This document shows, piece after piece, positions 21,351 to 33,069 of a stretch of 64,000 nt of DNA. A model generated the notes under the pieces. It did no database searches. It worked only from the letters and a program-made list of their open reading frames with translations, and had not been told where the DNA came from. Numbering within the stretch: the first letter of the stretch is position 1; each line of letters opens with the position of its first letter. This DNA comes from Calliopum simillimum (Eukaryota; Arthropoda; Insecta; Diptera; Lauxaniidae), in assembly GCA_951812925.1 (NCBI GenBank), contig OX638372.1, positions 64,373,407-64,437,406 of the forward strand. Reading direction: 5' to 3'. A program made the translations under genes and the position numbers.

Positions 21351-21975
21351 TTTTTTGTCCGATCTTTTTTTTAACTATACCAATCGATATCACTTATTAC
21401 TACTATAAAATTATCTTCGGTGACATTTTTTCCTAAAACCAATAGTTTAGTAGAAAAAAACTTTTCTTTATTTTTTGTATGGGCTTGGGCTTTTAGATTC
21501 CTATTGCAACAAAGTCTTCGGCGATCATTCTCTGAAATTCTTACAGGAGTAGTAACTGAGTTTTTACTATATACTTATGCAATTTTTACTAAAAAAAATC
21601 CTTTCTCCATATTGAGTCATTTGAATGTTCATGCTAAGGAAAACTCTTGAAATCTTCCTTAATTTGTTCTAAAAATTATTCGTATGTCATTTTATTGCAT
21701 TTGTATTGAACAGACAGAAAAAAGTTTACAAAAAAGCGCCTATGCTTAGAAGCTAAGTTTAAAAAAACGGGGTTTTGCAATACCTTTTCGTTAAATCGTT
21801 AAAAACAAGTTTTTACTCAAAGAGTTCAACAAATTGAGGGGATACCAATCGGAATTTGATCTCTATAATTATACTAACTGCTGATTCTAAATCTGTAAAT
21901 CGTTTTTTCCTTTCAGGTCTGAAATCAGCGTTATCCTTGATTTAAAGTGCAGAAAACGCTATGTTCAGACATATG
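21351..21975. other. Unassigned block between mariner half and hAT element
   Basis: No transposase frame or terminal repeat could be recognised. Since it separates the mariner halves it is presumably part of an older insertion that later received the hAT element. Confidence 0.4.
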
Positions 21976-22449
21976 GCGTACATTAGAGCGGTTCAAAATT
22001 TCTGAAAAAATTTTTTTTTTTCGAAAAGTCAAGCTCCCAGCACTTAAAATTGTTCTCTGTGATCTAAATACCTGTTTGTGAAATAAAGAAATTATTGGTT
22101 TTTATTTTTCACCCATCCCAAGATAATTCAAATTTTAATTATGGGACAAGAATTTTTTTTTTTCGATTTAGTTTGTTATTATTTTTATTTTTTGTAAATA
22201 GATAGCAACTTATATAAATAAAAATAGATAAGTAAACATAAATTATTCAGAAGTAAATTCCTGCTTCACAGCTAAATCCACCTTACTGCAAGACGGGTAT
22301 GCCTTTCTATGTTCGGAAACTACTTGCAGTAAAAATTGCAGTTCGTCTTCATTTTTTGATTGTGTTCTTTTATAAGTGCGACTCCTCTTTCTGCTACATC
22401 ATTAACAACTAGATTCAAAAAGTTCTTTTGCCTCTAAGTAGCTCTTACA

Positions 22450-25050
22450 TTAATACCATTCTGACACATCGATCATCCAAAACTCTTTTACATCAAAACT
22501 CTTAAAAATTTTCATTGTGTTTTGATTAGCTAAATTGTAGAGCTGCAAATTCTTAAAGGCATTTTGTTTAATTTTCGGCCGTACCACACGAGTACTTGAA
22601 CAAGGACCATTAATCATTGCATTAACAATTTGGCGTTTTGACTCAACCGAAACATTACTGTCAAAGAGACATAAGCCGACTAGCTCATCTGAAAGATACC
22701 ATAAGTGTCCCAACATCTTTTTAGTTGTAGCCTTTGCGATATCCGCATTATCATAACATATTAAATTCTGTACCAGTTTTAAGTCATTTGGGGCACAAAC
22801 AGCTAGCAGTGCCGTAAACCAGCTCTTTATGTATATTGTAACAATAAAAATATTAATTTCTTCTAAGCCTTTTTTTTCTCTGTTAGATATCTTAAATTGT
22901 GCAGAAAACATTACAATTTTAAGTGAATAGATGAGCTTTGACATCCAACGGACATGACTTGTTGAACCTGAAGCTATAAAATGAAATCCTCTAGATGGTT
23001 CCCTATCGAGATATATGTATAATTGATAATTCCAGCAACTCTCGATAATCACCTCTTATTTGCTTTCTGTTGAGAAGTTCTTGGCAAAAGTTTAATATGT
23101 CATCACGTTGTGTCTTTGTTATTCTGGTATTAGTTGACATGCTTATAATAGTGTTATAAGCCGATTGATTTATTTGCGGCCAATAGGCGGGGAAGCGTAC
23201 AAAAAGTTTAACGTCTTGTCCAGAAGTGGCAGTAAGTAAAGCTGTTGAAATGCAGCACCAGTAATAATTTCAAATATATGATGTCTACAAGGTAGCCAAT
23301 ACAGCTCTTTTGCAAGTTTCTGTTCTAGGAGGACACAAGACCCGGATTTATATCTAGTATTGGAAGCTGTCGTATCAAAGCACATTGCAAAAATACTTTT
23401 ACCAAGATTCCATTCACTTTCACTTATGCAATCAAAACAGCTTCAGCCTGCATTTCACCAGTTGACGACAGTAGCTTTTTTACACTTAGTAATTTAGTTT
23501 CTCCTGTACCTGAAACCAATATCGGAAGTCGGTCTATGTGTTCGTGAGAAGTTAAATCAGCCATAAGTTTTCCATCCCAGTGTACAGTTAACTTGCAGCT
23601 TGGCATAAATGAATCCTTTATAAAATTAGCCATTTCTTGTCTACATTTTTGTCGATGAATCGAACTTCGGCTACAAGCCAAGGAATTGACGTCAACACCT
23701 AGACTTTTTGCAGTTGCGTTGATAATAAAAGTTGCTTGCCGGTCACTTACTTGTGTTCTATCCAGTGAGGCTGCCAATTCTGGTGTAATTATGTGCTTTA
23801 ATTTTTTTTTGTACTCTTTTTTCAGTTTTAGTGGAGTAATAGCAACACTCTCAGACTCAGAGCTTTCATCGCCAGGTGAGTCTTCGTCTAAGGTTCCAAA
23901 TTCCTTGATTAGTTTTTGCTACTTTTTCCTTAAAAAGAATTTGCCTTTTTTGACAGTCGTGCTTTCTCTTTTCTCTTTGCATGGTTTTTATGTCTGTTGA
24001 ACCAATATATGTATCCCCTCCGTCCTGGCTCCCGTTGTGCAAGTAAGAACTCCCTATCTTCTTTAATCAGCATTATGTTAAAAGCATTTTCATGAGCGAT
24101 ATCAAAAAGATTACACATTTTTATATGAAAATTATTTTCTTGCTGGTTGTGAAGGACACTTTTTCTGTCTTTGTGTTTAAATGTCTTTTCGTGAAGTTGT
24201 GACATTGGCTTTATTCCAAATCACTATTAGTTAACGGTGAGCTTGAAAAGGGGGTATGTGGAGCTAAAATGGATCCAAAATCAGCTAATGCAGAAAGTTT
24301 CTGTATTGTTTTAAAACCTAATTTAAATTATGTTGATATCTTTATTTTTCTCGGAGATATCCTAACCTAAACTGTTGAAAAAGTGCAAAAAACATGTTTT
24401 TTCAGTATTTCAGTCTACGATATTTCGGAGAAACATAAAGCTATTGACATAATTTAAATGAAGTTTTAAAGAATAAAGATTAGAGCTTTGAGTAATTGTA
24501 TCGGATTCTACGTATAAATGTTCCGTGTTCAAGCTATATAGCGTCAAAATATAGCAAAAACGGTCTTTTTTTCCTTGTTTAAGTTAAGATATCTCAAAAA
24601 CCGTATGAGATACAGCAATTTTAAGGCTGGATTCGGATTGAGCATTGCAAAATACATTAAATATAACTGTTTTTATATTTGTTTGTTCTGTTTTTTTTTT
24701 CTTCATTTTTTTAATTTTATATGGTTTTCATGCAAGTGCATACCATGAACACAAAAATGTGCATAACTTCCGAAGACGAGCAGCTAGGATTTTAATTTTA
24801 ACATTTTTATAATCTAGAAACAATGCATTAGCCGATTTTTGATCCATTTTAGCTCCACTCACCCCCTTTTAAAGCTCACCGTGAGTTCATTTACCACTTT
24901 TGCACATGAATCCTTAAAAGATTTATTTTCTATTTTATAAATATGGAAAAAATATCCTAATGCTTCCCCATTTGATGGCAATCGAGTATGAGGAATTTCA
25001 GAAATTGGCTGATTTATTGAATAAATTTCAGTTTGACTGCGCCTTGCCAT
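22450..25050 (-). pseudogene. hAT-like transposase, fragmented
   Basis: Pieces read in order on the minus strand. The N-terminus from 25050 has RRSQTEIYSINQPISEIPHT and KSFKDSCAKVVNEL and is cut by a MITE. From 24205 come LFDIAHENAFNIM and FLLAQREPGRRG. From 23777 come LTVHWDGKLMADLTSHEHID and LPILVSGTGETKLLSV. From 23385 come MCFDTTASNTRYKSG and WLPCRHHIFEIITGA. From 23052 to 22450 comes a C-terminal part with HLWYLSDELVGLCLFD. The HWDGK, CFDTTASNT and CRHHIFE motifs belong to a transposase-like family I remember from several invertebrate genomes. Its hAT placement here rests mainly on the 8-bp duplication. Multiple stops and frameshifts make it inactive. Confidence 0.75.
24234..24882. mobile_element. 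~650-bp MITE inside the hAT transposase
   Basis: ACGGTGAGCTT.AAAAGGGGGT then GTGGAGCTAAAATGGATC and GCTAATGCA at the left are mirrored at the right (TGCATTAGC...GATCCATTTTAGCTCCAC...AAGCTCACCGT), about 58 bp with few mismatches. No ORF is present. It interrupts the transposase just after KVVNEL, so it inserted after the hAT element did. A clean target duplication was not found. Confidence 0.85.
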
Positions 25051-25456
25051 TGAATATTTTTACTTTATTTAAATTATGTTTTTGAAAAAGGCTCAAAACT
25101 GTGTGTCTGCGACAAAAGTTAAATTATACTTGAATGATACGACACTGCTTAGTCAATTAAAGAAGAATAAAAAGAAGAAAGAGAAATTTCAAAATCAAAG
25201 CCTACTTTGCTTTCGTGTGTTTAACGGTATTTGCAATGGACATTTCAAAGCCTACTTCGTTTACGTGCACGATAGAATTTCGTGATGTATGAGTATGGCT
25301 GGTATGATCGAAAATGATTATTGCTTGGGAGGGCTCAAAAATCGTTTGATTTGAAAATTTTTCTTTCGAGAAATTATTTTTATCCCACAGAGAACAGTTT
25401 GAGCAGGTTGGAGGATGAAAATAAAAAAAAAAATTTTGAACCACCCTAGCGTACAT

Positions 25457-25690
25457 CCAAAAAGCTACGTAGTTCACTTTTGCCAACGGCATCGAATATC
25501 CCTAAGCTTCTTCCTCAAATCATGCCTTTAACTTTTTCAATTGGATCATTGCTCTCTGAGATATAATCCATTGAAATAAAGGTATCTCAGCTCTATTCAA
25601 ATTTAATGTAGTCCTTTACATAGATTTTGGATACTTTTACTTCAATGTATGATATCTTGGAAAAAAATGTTTCAAATGTTTAGAAACAAG
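25457..25690. other. Unassigned block between hAT element and mariner C-terminal half
   Basis: This is the continuation of the block seen at 21351-21975 on the other side of the hAT element. No recognisable content. Confidence 0.4.
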
Positions 25691-25739
25691 TTCGGATGAA
25701 AAAGTTCCTTAGTCACCCCACAGTAAATACATTTTCTGC

Positions 25740-26355
25740 TGGGCACCAGCAATTTGTTCAATGGGTAATGGAACAATGTGAAGTTAATGCCGATTTTTCC
25801 AAAAAAGTCATCTTCACCGATGAAGCGCTGAATGGCTTTGTAAATAAAAAAATTGTCAAACTTGGGCCTCAGAAAATCCTCATGGGATCTATGAGAAATG
25901 CATACACAACGAGCTACTATCACGTGTGGATTGTGGTCAGGCGGCGTGATTAAACCTTACTTTTTTAAAAATTTGGTCTGGAATTGCAGTGACTGTGAAC
26001 GTCATTTGTTACAAAAACATGATAACGGAGTTCTTTTGGCCCAAAACTGAATGGCATGGATCTGAACGGCGGCACTTGCAACACCGTGCATGAAGCAATC
26101 AATTTATTGCAGCAACGATTTCCAGACCGAATCATATCACGAAATATGATTTAATGCCATGCGATTCCTTTCTTCGGGAAGTTGTGAAATCTCGGGCTTA
26201 CCTGAATAAACTAAGTAGAAACAATTCCTGAGCTCAAGGCCGAGATCCAACGCGTCATCGGTGAGACACAGCCAAATCTTTATGAAAAAGTCATCGAAAA
26301 TTTCATGAAAAGGGCAATGGCCTGTCAGCAGAGCCGCGGTGGAAAATGTTAACTT
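25740..26355 (+). pseudogene. Mariner-like transposase, catalytic half
   Basis: The plus strand reads QQFVQWVMEQCEVNADFSKK then VIFTDEALNGFVNK, which contains the first catalytic aspartate region of DUF4817-type mariner transposases. Frame-shifted pieces after it still show IWGSENPH-like and VWCGLW-like text, and near 26260-26340 there is VIGETQPNLYEKVIENF. It continues the N-terminal half at 20.9-21.35 kb: the junction residues (HQ/QQ-FV.W) fit the family consensus after ELKP.DH. Several frameshifts are present. Confidence 0.8.
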
Positions 26356-26700
26356 TACAATGCAAGAAAAATATCACAACTCGCTAAAAAATACTTGCTT
26401 TTATTTTGAAATATAAAAGTGCACTGTTATTGGGACATCCTTCATATATTGCATCTTATCAAGAATATATGTACAGTACCTGGAGACCGATCCCTGCTCG
26501 GTCAACAATCAGATCTTATTATTTTAGTGAATGTTTTTATTCATAGCTATTTTTGTTATGAAACTTGTACCTTTTCACCTCCAATGTTCATGCTTTCAAA
26601 ATAATGAATTATCCGATGAGAATAATAATTAGAAAAAACTGAGAAAGTGTCGAATGGTATAGAAAAATATCAAGAACTCCAATTTTTTTGCTAATAGAAT
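26356..26700. other. AT-rich DNA without recognised features
   Basis: Nothing identified. Part may be the 3' flank of the mariner-like element; no terminal repeat was recognised. Confidence 0.4.
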
Positions 26701-28260
26701 GCCCTTAAATAAATAAATAGAATATGCCACGCACCCAAAATATTTCGTCTTTTGTATGGGGGCTGAAATATCTTATCTTCAAAGGATTATGCCTCGAAAA
26801 GTAAGAGACCTATTGGAAAAGTCCGAAAGGATATTTTGATAAAGAAGAGTGTGGCTATTCGACGCCATTAAAAAAAAGGATTTCACCTTTTCTTGTAGAT
26901 GCGCACTAAGACTCTACACAGAGTTTTCTGCAAGTATAATGGCAGTTCTGCTGATAAAGACGGATTCAGTGTCAAAAAGTACATAATACTGCATACAAGG
27001 AATAAAAAGTTCATTCCATTTTTTTTTGTAGCTAAGTTATTAACTAAAATTTTTATTTTGGTAAAAAGTGGGCGTGGCAATTATTGAACAAAGCCCACTT
27101 TTCGTTATGCTTTAGATACTCATGATCCAGATCCACATACCGAATTTCATCAAAACATGTTGTACCATTTGCGAGAAATATCATTTAATTTATTTTACTT
27201 GTATGGGAGGTACCACTTGCACCGGCGATATTTTGCCCACTTTCAGGTTGTAGGTGCCTAATAAAAATAAGATTCTCTACAGTTAAATTCAGAAAGATTG
27301 CTTAAGTATTTTTCTTTTTATCGCATATTATATGTTTGTGGGCGGTACCACGCCCTCCAATGAGTTTTCCCAATATATCGGCATATCACATATTGATACT
27401 TGTTTTCGGGGGTAAAATCTCTTAAATTTTCATTAAAATTGTTGGAGTCGTTTAAGAGTAATGTTGAATCAAAATTTTCAATGGTTAAAAAGGGGCGTGG
27501 CACTTCCTCGATGCCGCCCAAGGCATTGATAAGCAGTGCCTACATACCAAATTTCATTGAATTATCTTGTAACATTTCCTAGAAATAGAATTTAACGTAT
27601 TTTGCTTATATGGGAGGTTCCACGCGCAAAGGTTATTTTTCGCCTACTTTCTGATCAGAGATGCCCTATAGCAATTAAGATCCTCACAGTTTATTTCAGA
27701 ATGTTTGCCTTATTAGTTTTCTTGTAATACCGTTTTATGTTTTTGTGGGCGGTGCTACGCCCTTCAAGAGTTTTCCGAATATAACGGCATATCACATATT
27801 AATACTTATTTTCAGGGGTACAACCTCCTAAATTTTCATTAAAATTGTTGGAGTCGTTTTCGAGTTATATTGAATCAAAATTTTCAAGGGCTAAAAAGTG
27901 GGCTTGGCACTTCTTCGATTACGCCCTTTTTTTGTCTACTACAAGGTATTATCAAGTCGTATCCACTCACTAAATTTTATCTAAATTTGTATGGTTCGCG
28001 AGTTATGACTAAATCAAATTTAAAATTTAGGGCAGTGCCACGCCCTCTGGTGAGCATTTACAAAGTTCAAATCTAGCGCATTCTTCATTGTATGCAAATA
28101 TCTAACATTGTTCCAAGTTTCATTAAAATCGCTGTAACCGTTTTCGAGAAAAAGTTTTGTCCGTTCCAAACATACATACATAAGTACATACAATTTTATC
28201 GCGTATAAGAAGAGAAGATAAGTATAAACTTTTCTACAGCTCCAACGCCTTCTCTCTGCA
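26700..28260 (+). repeat. GGGCGTGGC-type repeat, ~405-bp tandem dimer
   Basis: Two similar units are seen at about 27197-27570 and 27598-28010. Each has TATGGGAGGT.CCAC, TGTGGGCGGT.C.ACGCCCT, CGGCATATCACATATT, ATTAAAATTGTTGGAGTCGT and GGC.TGGCACTTC in the same order. The flanks carry further degenerate GGCGTGGC and CCACGCCC boxes. Non-coding. It is related in style to R2 and to the arms of the 29.2-32.5 kb inverted repeat but not clearly the same family. Confidence 0.75.
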
Positions 28261-29005
28261 TTTTAAAAACTTACAAATTACTCCAAACACTCTTTAATCC
28301 TTCATTTTCTTGAGTGTAGAATGCGAGCAATTCAGTCGTCATACAAACATTTGATGAGATTTGAGAAAGTAATAGAACTTAGCAGGAGAAAACTTTCGTT
28401 GAAGAAAAAACAAATTAAATGCAATCAGTTTGTGAAATGTGTGCATAAAGGACACCAGTAAGCAAAGAGCGAAAGCAAAAAACTTGTTAAAGAAGAACTC
28501 TCGGACAACACGGAAACTGAAAATATAAACTTAATGTCAGGTATTAATGTTTGTTAGCAGATGGACTTAAGTAAAGGTCAAACCTAAATAAAGCTCTCTG
28601 TTGTTATAACTTACCGAGAGCTTTAAAGTCCTTATCTATTTATTTGATATTTTTCAATAACATTCCATGCATTTGAGTATAATAAATTTTATACAATACA
28701 GTGAAGTGGGATTGATAGAAATTATTTTGAGCAGATGTACTATATTATAGTTAGTTAAGTAGTAAGTTGGAGCCGTTCTTTCTTAATTTGGGTACGAAGA
28801 TTTCAGTAGTTCTATCTGTTTTGCTGGATTTGGTTTGTGAACCCATGCATGCCTAATATATCGAACATCTTTCACCGAAAACATTGTTTATTGGAAGTCT
28901 ATGAAGTGCCCTTCGATTAACGATTATCACACACGTTATTCTGCTTGTTAATTAAATTGAAAATATGCTTTGTCGCTTGCTATCTAATTGCACTGCAGTA
29001 TTTCG
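28261..29005. other. Unassigned non-coding stretch
   Basis: No ORF over 60 codons, repeat or RNA structure was recognised. Confidence 0.4.
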
Positions 29006-29009
29006 AAAA

Positions 29010-29228
29010 TTTTGCATAAATGAAAGGTGGCACGCCCTCTTTTCCGAGTTCACCCAGTTATTGCTCATAGCCCACATTTATTGCCCTTAGTGTTTGGGTG
29101 GAATTTAGTTGGATTATCTCAAACAATTCATTTTGTATGGCATTTTGAAACTTTTGCTTATATGAGGGGTGCCACGCCCTCTTGTCCGATTTCAATCAAA
29201 GCTTGCGCTAACCATTTCTAGTATTTAT
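29010..29228 (+). mobile_element. R2 dispersed repeat, internal fragment
   Basis: One to two R2 modules are visible: GGCACGCCCTCTTTTCCGAG near 29030 and GGTGCCACGCCCTCTTGTCC near 29168, with the CATTTTGAAACTTTTGCTTA phrase between them. Both ends are missing. Confidence 0.65.
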
Positions 29229-30480
29229 GTGCATTAGACCTATCATTAAAATCAAAAATGTAAAACACCTTGCTCCCAGGGGCTAAAAAGTTTCCTATTG
29301 GTGTAAGTATTAAGCATAACAATTTTGGTCCTGATCGGAAAATATTTGACCGTGCCGCAAGGCCGTTGAAGGTCGCAAAAATGCTATTTATATGGAAAAA
29401 CGGGACTTTAATCGTAAGAATCAGTCATATCTTTGAAACTATTTGACATAAGTGAATTACATTTTGCAGGTGTGTGAACACTGCTTGAGTTAATCGCATC
29501 CAATAAAAAAATGGGCGAAGCCTTGCCCCCTCGACCCGAAATTCTTGTATCTCTGGAAATACTGGACTCATGGGAATGAGGTTCGGTACATATGTAATTG
29601 GCACTGGGGAAAAAATGTTTAATTAAATATGGGCGGGGCCACGCCCCTTCCCTCTAAAAAAATCAAATTTGTCATATCACTGAAAATATTCGACACATAT
29701 TAATAAGATTTGATTTCAGGTAAAGTGAAGCAGACAGGATATGGCACTGTAAAAATGTTAAAGCAATTTAAGGTACTTAGTTGATATAAAAACAGTATCT
29801 TTTTCTGTTCTTATTTTGGTCTCTTAGGAACAGAAACCAAGCCAAAAAAATGTGGTCCGAATCGGAACATAGTTGAACGTACCCGCAGGCCGTTAAAGGT
29901 CGGAAAAACCCTATTGATGTGAAAATAAGGAAGCAAGCATTCCTATCTTTGAATATATTTAACATAGGAAGATGAGATTTAGTACATATATGAACAATAT
30001 CCAATAAAAAAATGGGCAGCGCCACGCCCCCTCCTTCCGAAATTTGTCGTATCTCTGAAAATATTTGACTCAGGTAAATGAGGTTTGGTACATATCTAAT
30101 TGGCACTGGAAACATTTTTGTTATAAAAATGGGCGAGGTCACGCCCCCTCATTCTAAAAAATGCACTTGGTGTCAATACCTAGGAGACCAAAATAGAAAC
30201 AGAAAAAGATACTGCTTTTATATCAACTAAGGGCCAGTTTTTCAGTGCAAGTTTAACTCATTTTCTGGTTTAAACTAAATTTAAACTCTGGAATGAGTTT
30301 TTCAGTGAATGTTAAACGTAGTTTATATTACGTTTAACTGAACGATATTGGCCGTTTAAACTTCGTTTAACCTACTCGTTATTTTGACTTCTGTCAAATA
30401 AATCAAAATTGACATATGCAAATTAAAAAATTCAAACTAAAAATATAAACAAAAGCGCTGCGTTATTATTTGCATTAAAA

Positions 30481-31044
30481 ATGCACTCATCTGATGAAGA
30501 AGATTGGAGCGATGCTGAAATGTCTCAAATATTGAACATGACAGTTTTGAGAAGAAAGCGGTTGGTGAGGCCACGCCCAAACCACTTCGAAATATTCGGA
30601 GAAAAAGATTTCTATGAAAGATTTCGCCTTACCAAATATTCAGCATACAGTATTCTAGAGCTTATTGGTCCACATATAAGGAATAAGACCAATTGGTAAA
30701 TATCAACATATTTATCGAATATTTTATGCCTTATAAGATATAACTTCATTTTTGAAGGAATTCTGCATTAACGGAGGAGCAAATGTTTTTAATCACGTTG
30801 CGGGTATATGCCACTGGTGGTATGTTGAGAACAGTGGGAGATGTCTATGGAGTGTCAATATCAGCTGTCTCCAAAATGATTGCAATCGTCACACACCACA
30901 TAGCATTACTAAAAGATCGTTTTATTAGATTCCCCTGTACGACTGAAGAACTTGCTCAAAATAAAAAAGAGTTCTATGCACTTGCGAAATTTCCTCATGT
31001 AATTACAGCACTTGATTGCACGCACGTGAAAATAATATCACCAG
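30481..31044 (+). pseudogene. Harbinger transposase (HARBI1-like nuclease), 3'-truncated
   Basis: Exon 1 is 30481-30695 and starts MHSSDEEDWSDAE. The donor AATTG|GTAAAT and acceptor TTTGAAG|GAATT (30757/30758) define a ~62-bp intron that restores the frame as KTNW-NSALTEEQ. Exon 2 (30758-31044) has ITLRVYATGGMLRTVGDVYG, VSISAVSKMI and ALDCTHVKIISP, the last holding the first catalytic aspartate of the DDE_Tnp_4 nuclease. A donor CCAG|GTAG follows but the exon with the remaining DDE residues is absent. Such proteins cut and paste Harbinger DNA with a Myb-like partner. This one lacks most of its catalytic domain. Confidence 0.92.
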
Positions 31045-31188
31045 GTAGTTTCTATTGGTTTTACTGATATTGCAGACATGTATATAAGTACATTGGTATA
31101 ATTATTAGGTGGAACTTTAGTTTTTCTTCTTCCAGAACAATAATTATTATTCCTCTGAATAAAAATTATTTTTAAAAAATAACTTTAC

Positions 31189-31700
31189 CTTTTTCAACGC
31201 TTTCTTCTTCCACAGCAATTTCTAAATGATCTTCCTGTCCAAAATCTGCAAGAAAAAATACAAATTATTACTTGCAAAATAATGTTATCTTACTTCGTAC
31301 CGGTTTCAATCAAATCATCATCGTATAAAGCTTCATTGCCCATTATCTCCTCTGACTGGCATATTTGCAAAATTTTGTTATCCGTGGCAGTAACTTCTGT
31401 GGCCACTTGTTGCCCACCTCCAGTAGCATACAGCTGCCTCTTTTCTTTTGCAAAATTTTCTTTTGCTGTCTTCTTCAGATTTTCGTATTTAGTTTTTAGT
31501 GTTTTCGCACTTCTAAAATTTTCTCCGTGCAAAGAATTATATTCTTGCTCCACTTCATTCCAAGCTTGAACTTTCTCGTCAATGCTGGCCCTGTCCGTTT
31601 GTTTGCAATTTATAATTGCCTTTTTTTCCACAATTTGGAGTAGGAAGTTGATTTCAGCTGTGCTGAAGTTTGTGCTTCGTCGCCTGTTATTTGCATCCAT
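31189..31700 (-). pseudogene. Harbinger partner protein, Myb/SANT-like DNA-binding, 3'-truncated
   Basis: Exon 1 (31301-31700) starts MDANNRRRSTNFSTAEINFL and continues WNEVEQEYNSL and RSAKTLKTKYENLKKTAKEN, the regulatory Myb/SANT-like fold found in Harbinger second ORFs and in NAIF1-type proteins. An upstream in-frame ATG at 31745 is possible but less likely. The donor CCG|GTACGA and the acceptor CTTGCAG|AT (exon 2, 31189-31245) keep the frame as ETDFGQEDHLEIAVEEESVE. A further donor GTAAAG follows and the next exon is missing. Its expected role is to bind terminal repeats and bring in the transposase. Confidence 0.88.
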
Positions 31701-32509
31701 TTTAATTTTTATAACATAAATAGTACGCGAAAACAACTCAAACAAATTAAAATTTCAATTTAAATATGTAAACGTCAACGGCTCGTCATTTTTCAGTGAT
31801 GCCTACTTCAAACTACTGAAAATCAAAGTAACGAGTACAAGTTAAACCCGCACTGAAAAAGTCATCCCATATTTAAACGAGTTTAACAATTTAAACGAGT
31901 TTAATAAAACTTTGTTTAAACGAAGTTTAAACTTGCACTGAAAAACTGGCCCTAAGTACCTTAAATTGGTTTAACATTTTTACAGTGCTATGTCCTGTTT
32001 GTATACCTGAAATCAAATCTTATTCATATGTGTCAAACGGTTTTAGAGATATGACAAATTTGATTTTTTAGAGGGAGGGGGCATGGCCCCGCCCATTTGT
32101 ATAAACAGTTTTTTTCCCAATGCCAATTACATATGTACCGAGACTCATTCCCCTGAGTCCAATATTTTCAGAGATACAAGAATTTCAGGTCGAAGGGGCG
32201 TGGCATCGCCCATTTTTTTGTTGGATGCAATGAACTCAAGCATTGGTCATATACATACCAAATCTCGTTCACTAATGTCAAATAGTTTCAAATATAGGTT
32301 GATTATTGCGATTAAAGCCCCATTTTAAACATAAATAGCATTTTTCCGACCTTCAACGGCCTTGCGGGACGGTCAAATATTCTCCGATTGGATCCAAAAT
32401 TTGTATGCTTGATACTTACATCAATAGGAAACTTTTTAGTTCTTGGAAGCAAGGTTTTTTTCATTTTTAATTTTTCCCATATAACTAATGATAGGTCTAA
32501 GGTGTACAC

Positions 32510-32835
32510 GCAAAAAATGATCCGTAAAAATTATTTTTCAAATAGCACAAAGTGATAATAATCTCTTCAAAAATTACGGTTTGTTCCAGTAATTCAATTA
32601 CTTTACTGAATTCCCATGAAAAAGTAATGGCACGAAAGTAAAATTTACGGCTTGAACTTTAAAAAGTACAGATACAACAGTGAAAACTATTGAATACGGA
32701 AGTAAAAATTTGTCGTATGAAAAAATGCCTGTGGGCTCTGCAATATTTGCTTAGAATACATTTCAATTATTACTGGTTGAGATTGTAAAAAATTTTATTG
32801 AAATTTAATTTAAATAAAATGATAAGCTATAGAAA
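32510..32835. other. AT-rich DNA without recognised features
   Basis: Nothing identified on either strand. Confidence 0.4.
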
Positions 32836-32841
32836 TGAAAG

Positions 32842-32912
32842 TGTTACAGTAGCTCAGTGGTTAGAGCGTCGCACAGTGCGAAATTTGGGAAGGTTAGCGG
32901 AACTTTATTCAA
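32842..32912 (+). other. tRNA-like / SINE-head fragment
   Basis: GTAGCTCAGTGGTTAGAGCG (32849-32868) is a textbook pol III A-box with D-loop spacing. The following TCGCACAGTGCGA could be part of an anticodon arm. The expected B-box (GGTTCGANTCC) is degenerate here (GGTTAGCGGAAC). No aminoacyl stem closes cleanly, so this is a pseudo-tRNA or the head of a SINE rather than a working tRNA gene. Confidence 0.4.
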
Positions 32913-33069
32913 TTTTTGAAATACATCAAATGCGTAAGATTATTCATTATTTCAGTAGCTTAATATCCCACCTCAAAAACCTCATACTCAGTTTGGTGAA
33001 AAACCCTGCCAAACAACTGCAAAATGCACCTGAAACTAGCATTACTTATTCAATCATACTTTTTGCCTA

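Larger units (their letters stand above)
21984..25448 (-). mobile_element. 3.46-kb hAT-like DNA transposon with perfect 8-bp TSD
   Basis: TAGAGCGGTTCAAAATTT at the left end is mirrored by AAATTTTGAACCACCCTA at the right end. GCGTACAT is present directly outside both (21976-21983 and 25449-25456). An 8-bp duplication and TAG.G-type ends are hallmarks of the hAT superfamily. The minus strand carries a decayed transposase, and a MITE sits inside it. The perfect duplication implies the insertion is younger than much of its surroundings. Confidence 0.85.
30231..31952. mobile_element. Internally deleted PIF/Harbinger transposon, TAA duplication
   Basis: GGGCCAGTTTTTCAGTGCAA at the left end is mirrored by TTGCACTGAAAAACTGGCCC at the right end. 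TAA flanks both (30228-30230 and 31953-31955), the 3-bp TWA duplication typical of PIF/Harbinger. Inside are the two genes this superfamily normally carries, convergent, each missing its 3' part. The missing parts meet at about 31050-31180, so one central deletion removed both tails. Confidence 0.92.
29234..32500. mobile_element. Long inverted-repeat element, ~600-bp arms, carrying a Harbinger insertion
   Basis: TTAGACCTATCATTA at 29234 is mirrored by TAATGATAGGTCTAA ending at 32500. The arms stay complementary through CCGCAAGGCCGTTGAAGGTC, the GGGCGGGGCCACGCCCC-type boxes and GGTACTTAGTTGATAT, up to about 29822 on the left and 30186 on the right. The right arm is interrupted at 30231-31952 by a Harbinger element. 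Without it the element would be about 1.55 kb. Internal boxes recur near 29510, 29630, 30012, 30132, 32080 and 32200. No ORF of its own is seen. Confidence 0.85.
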
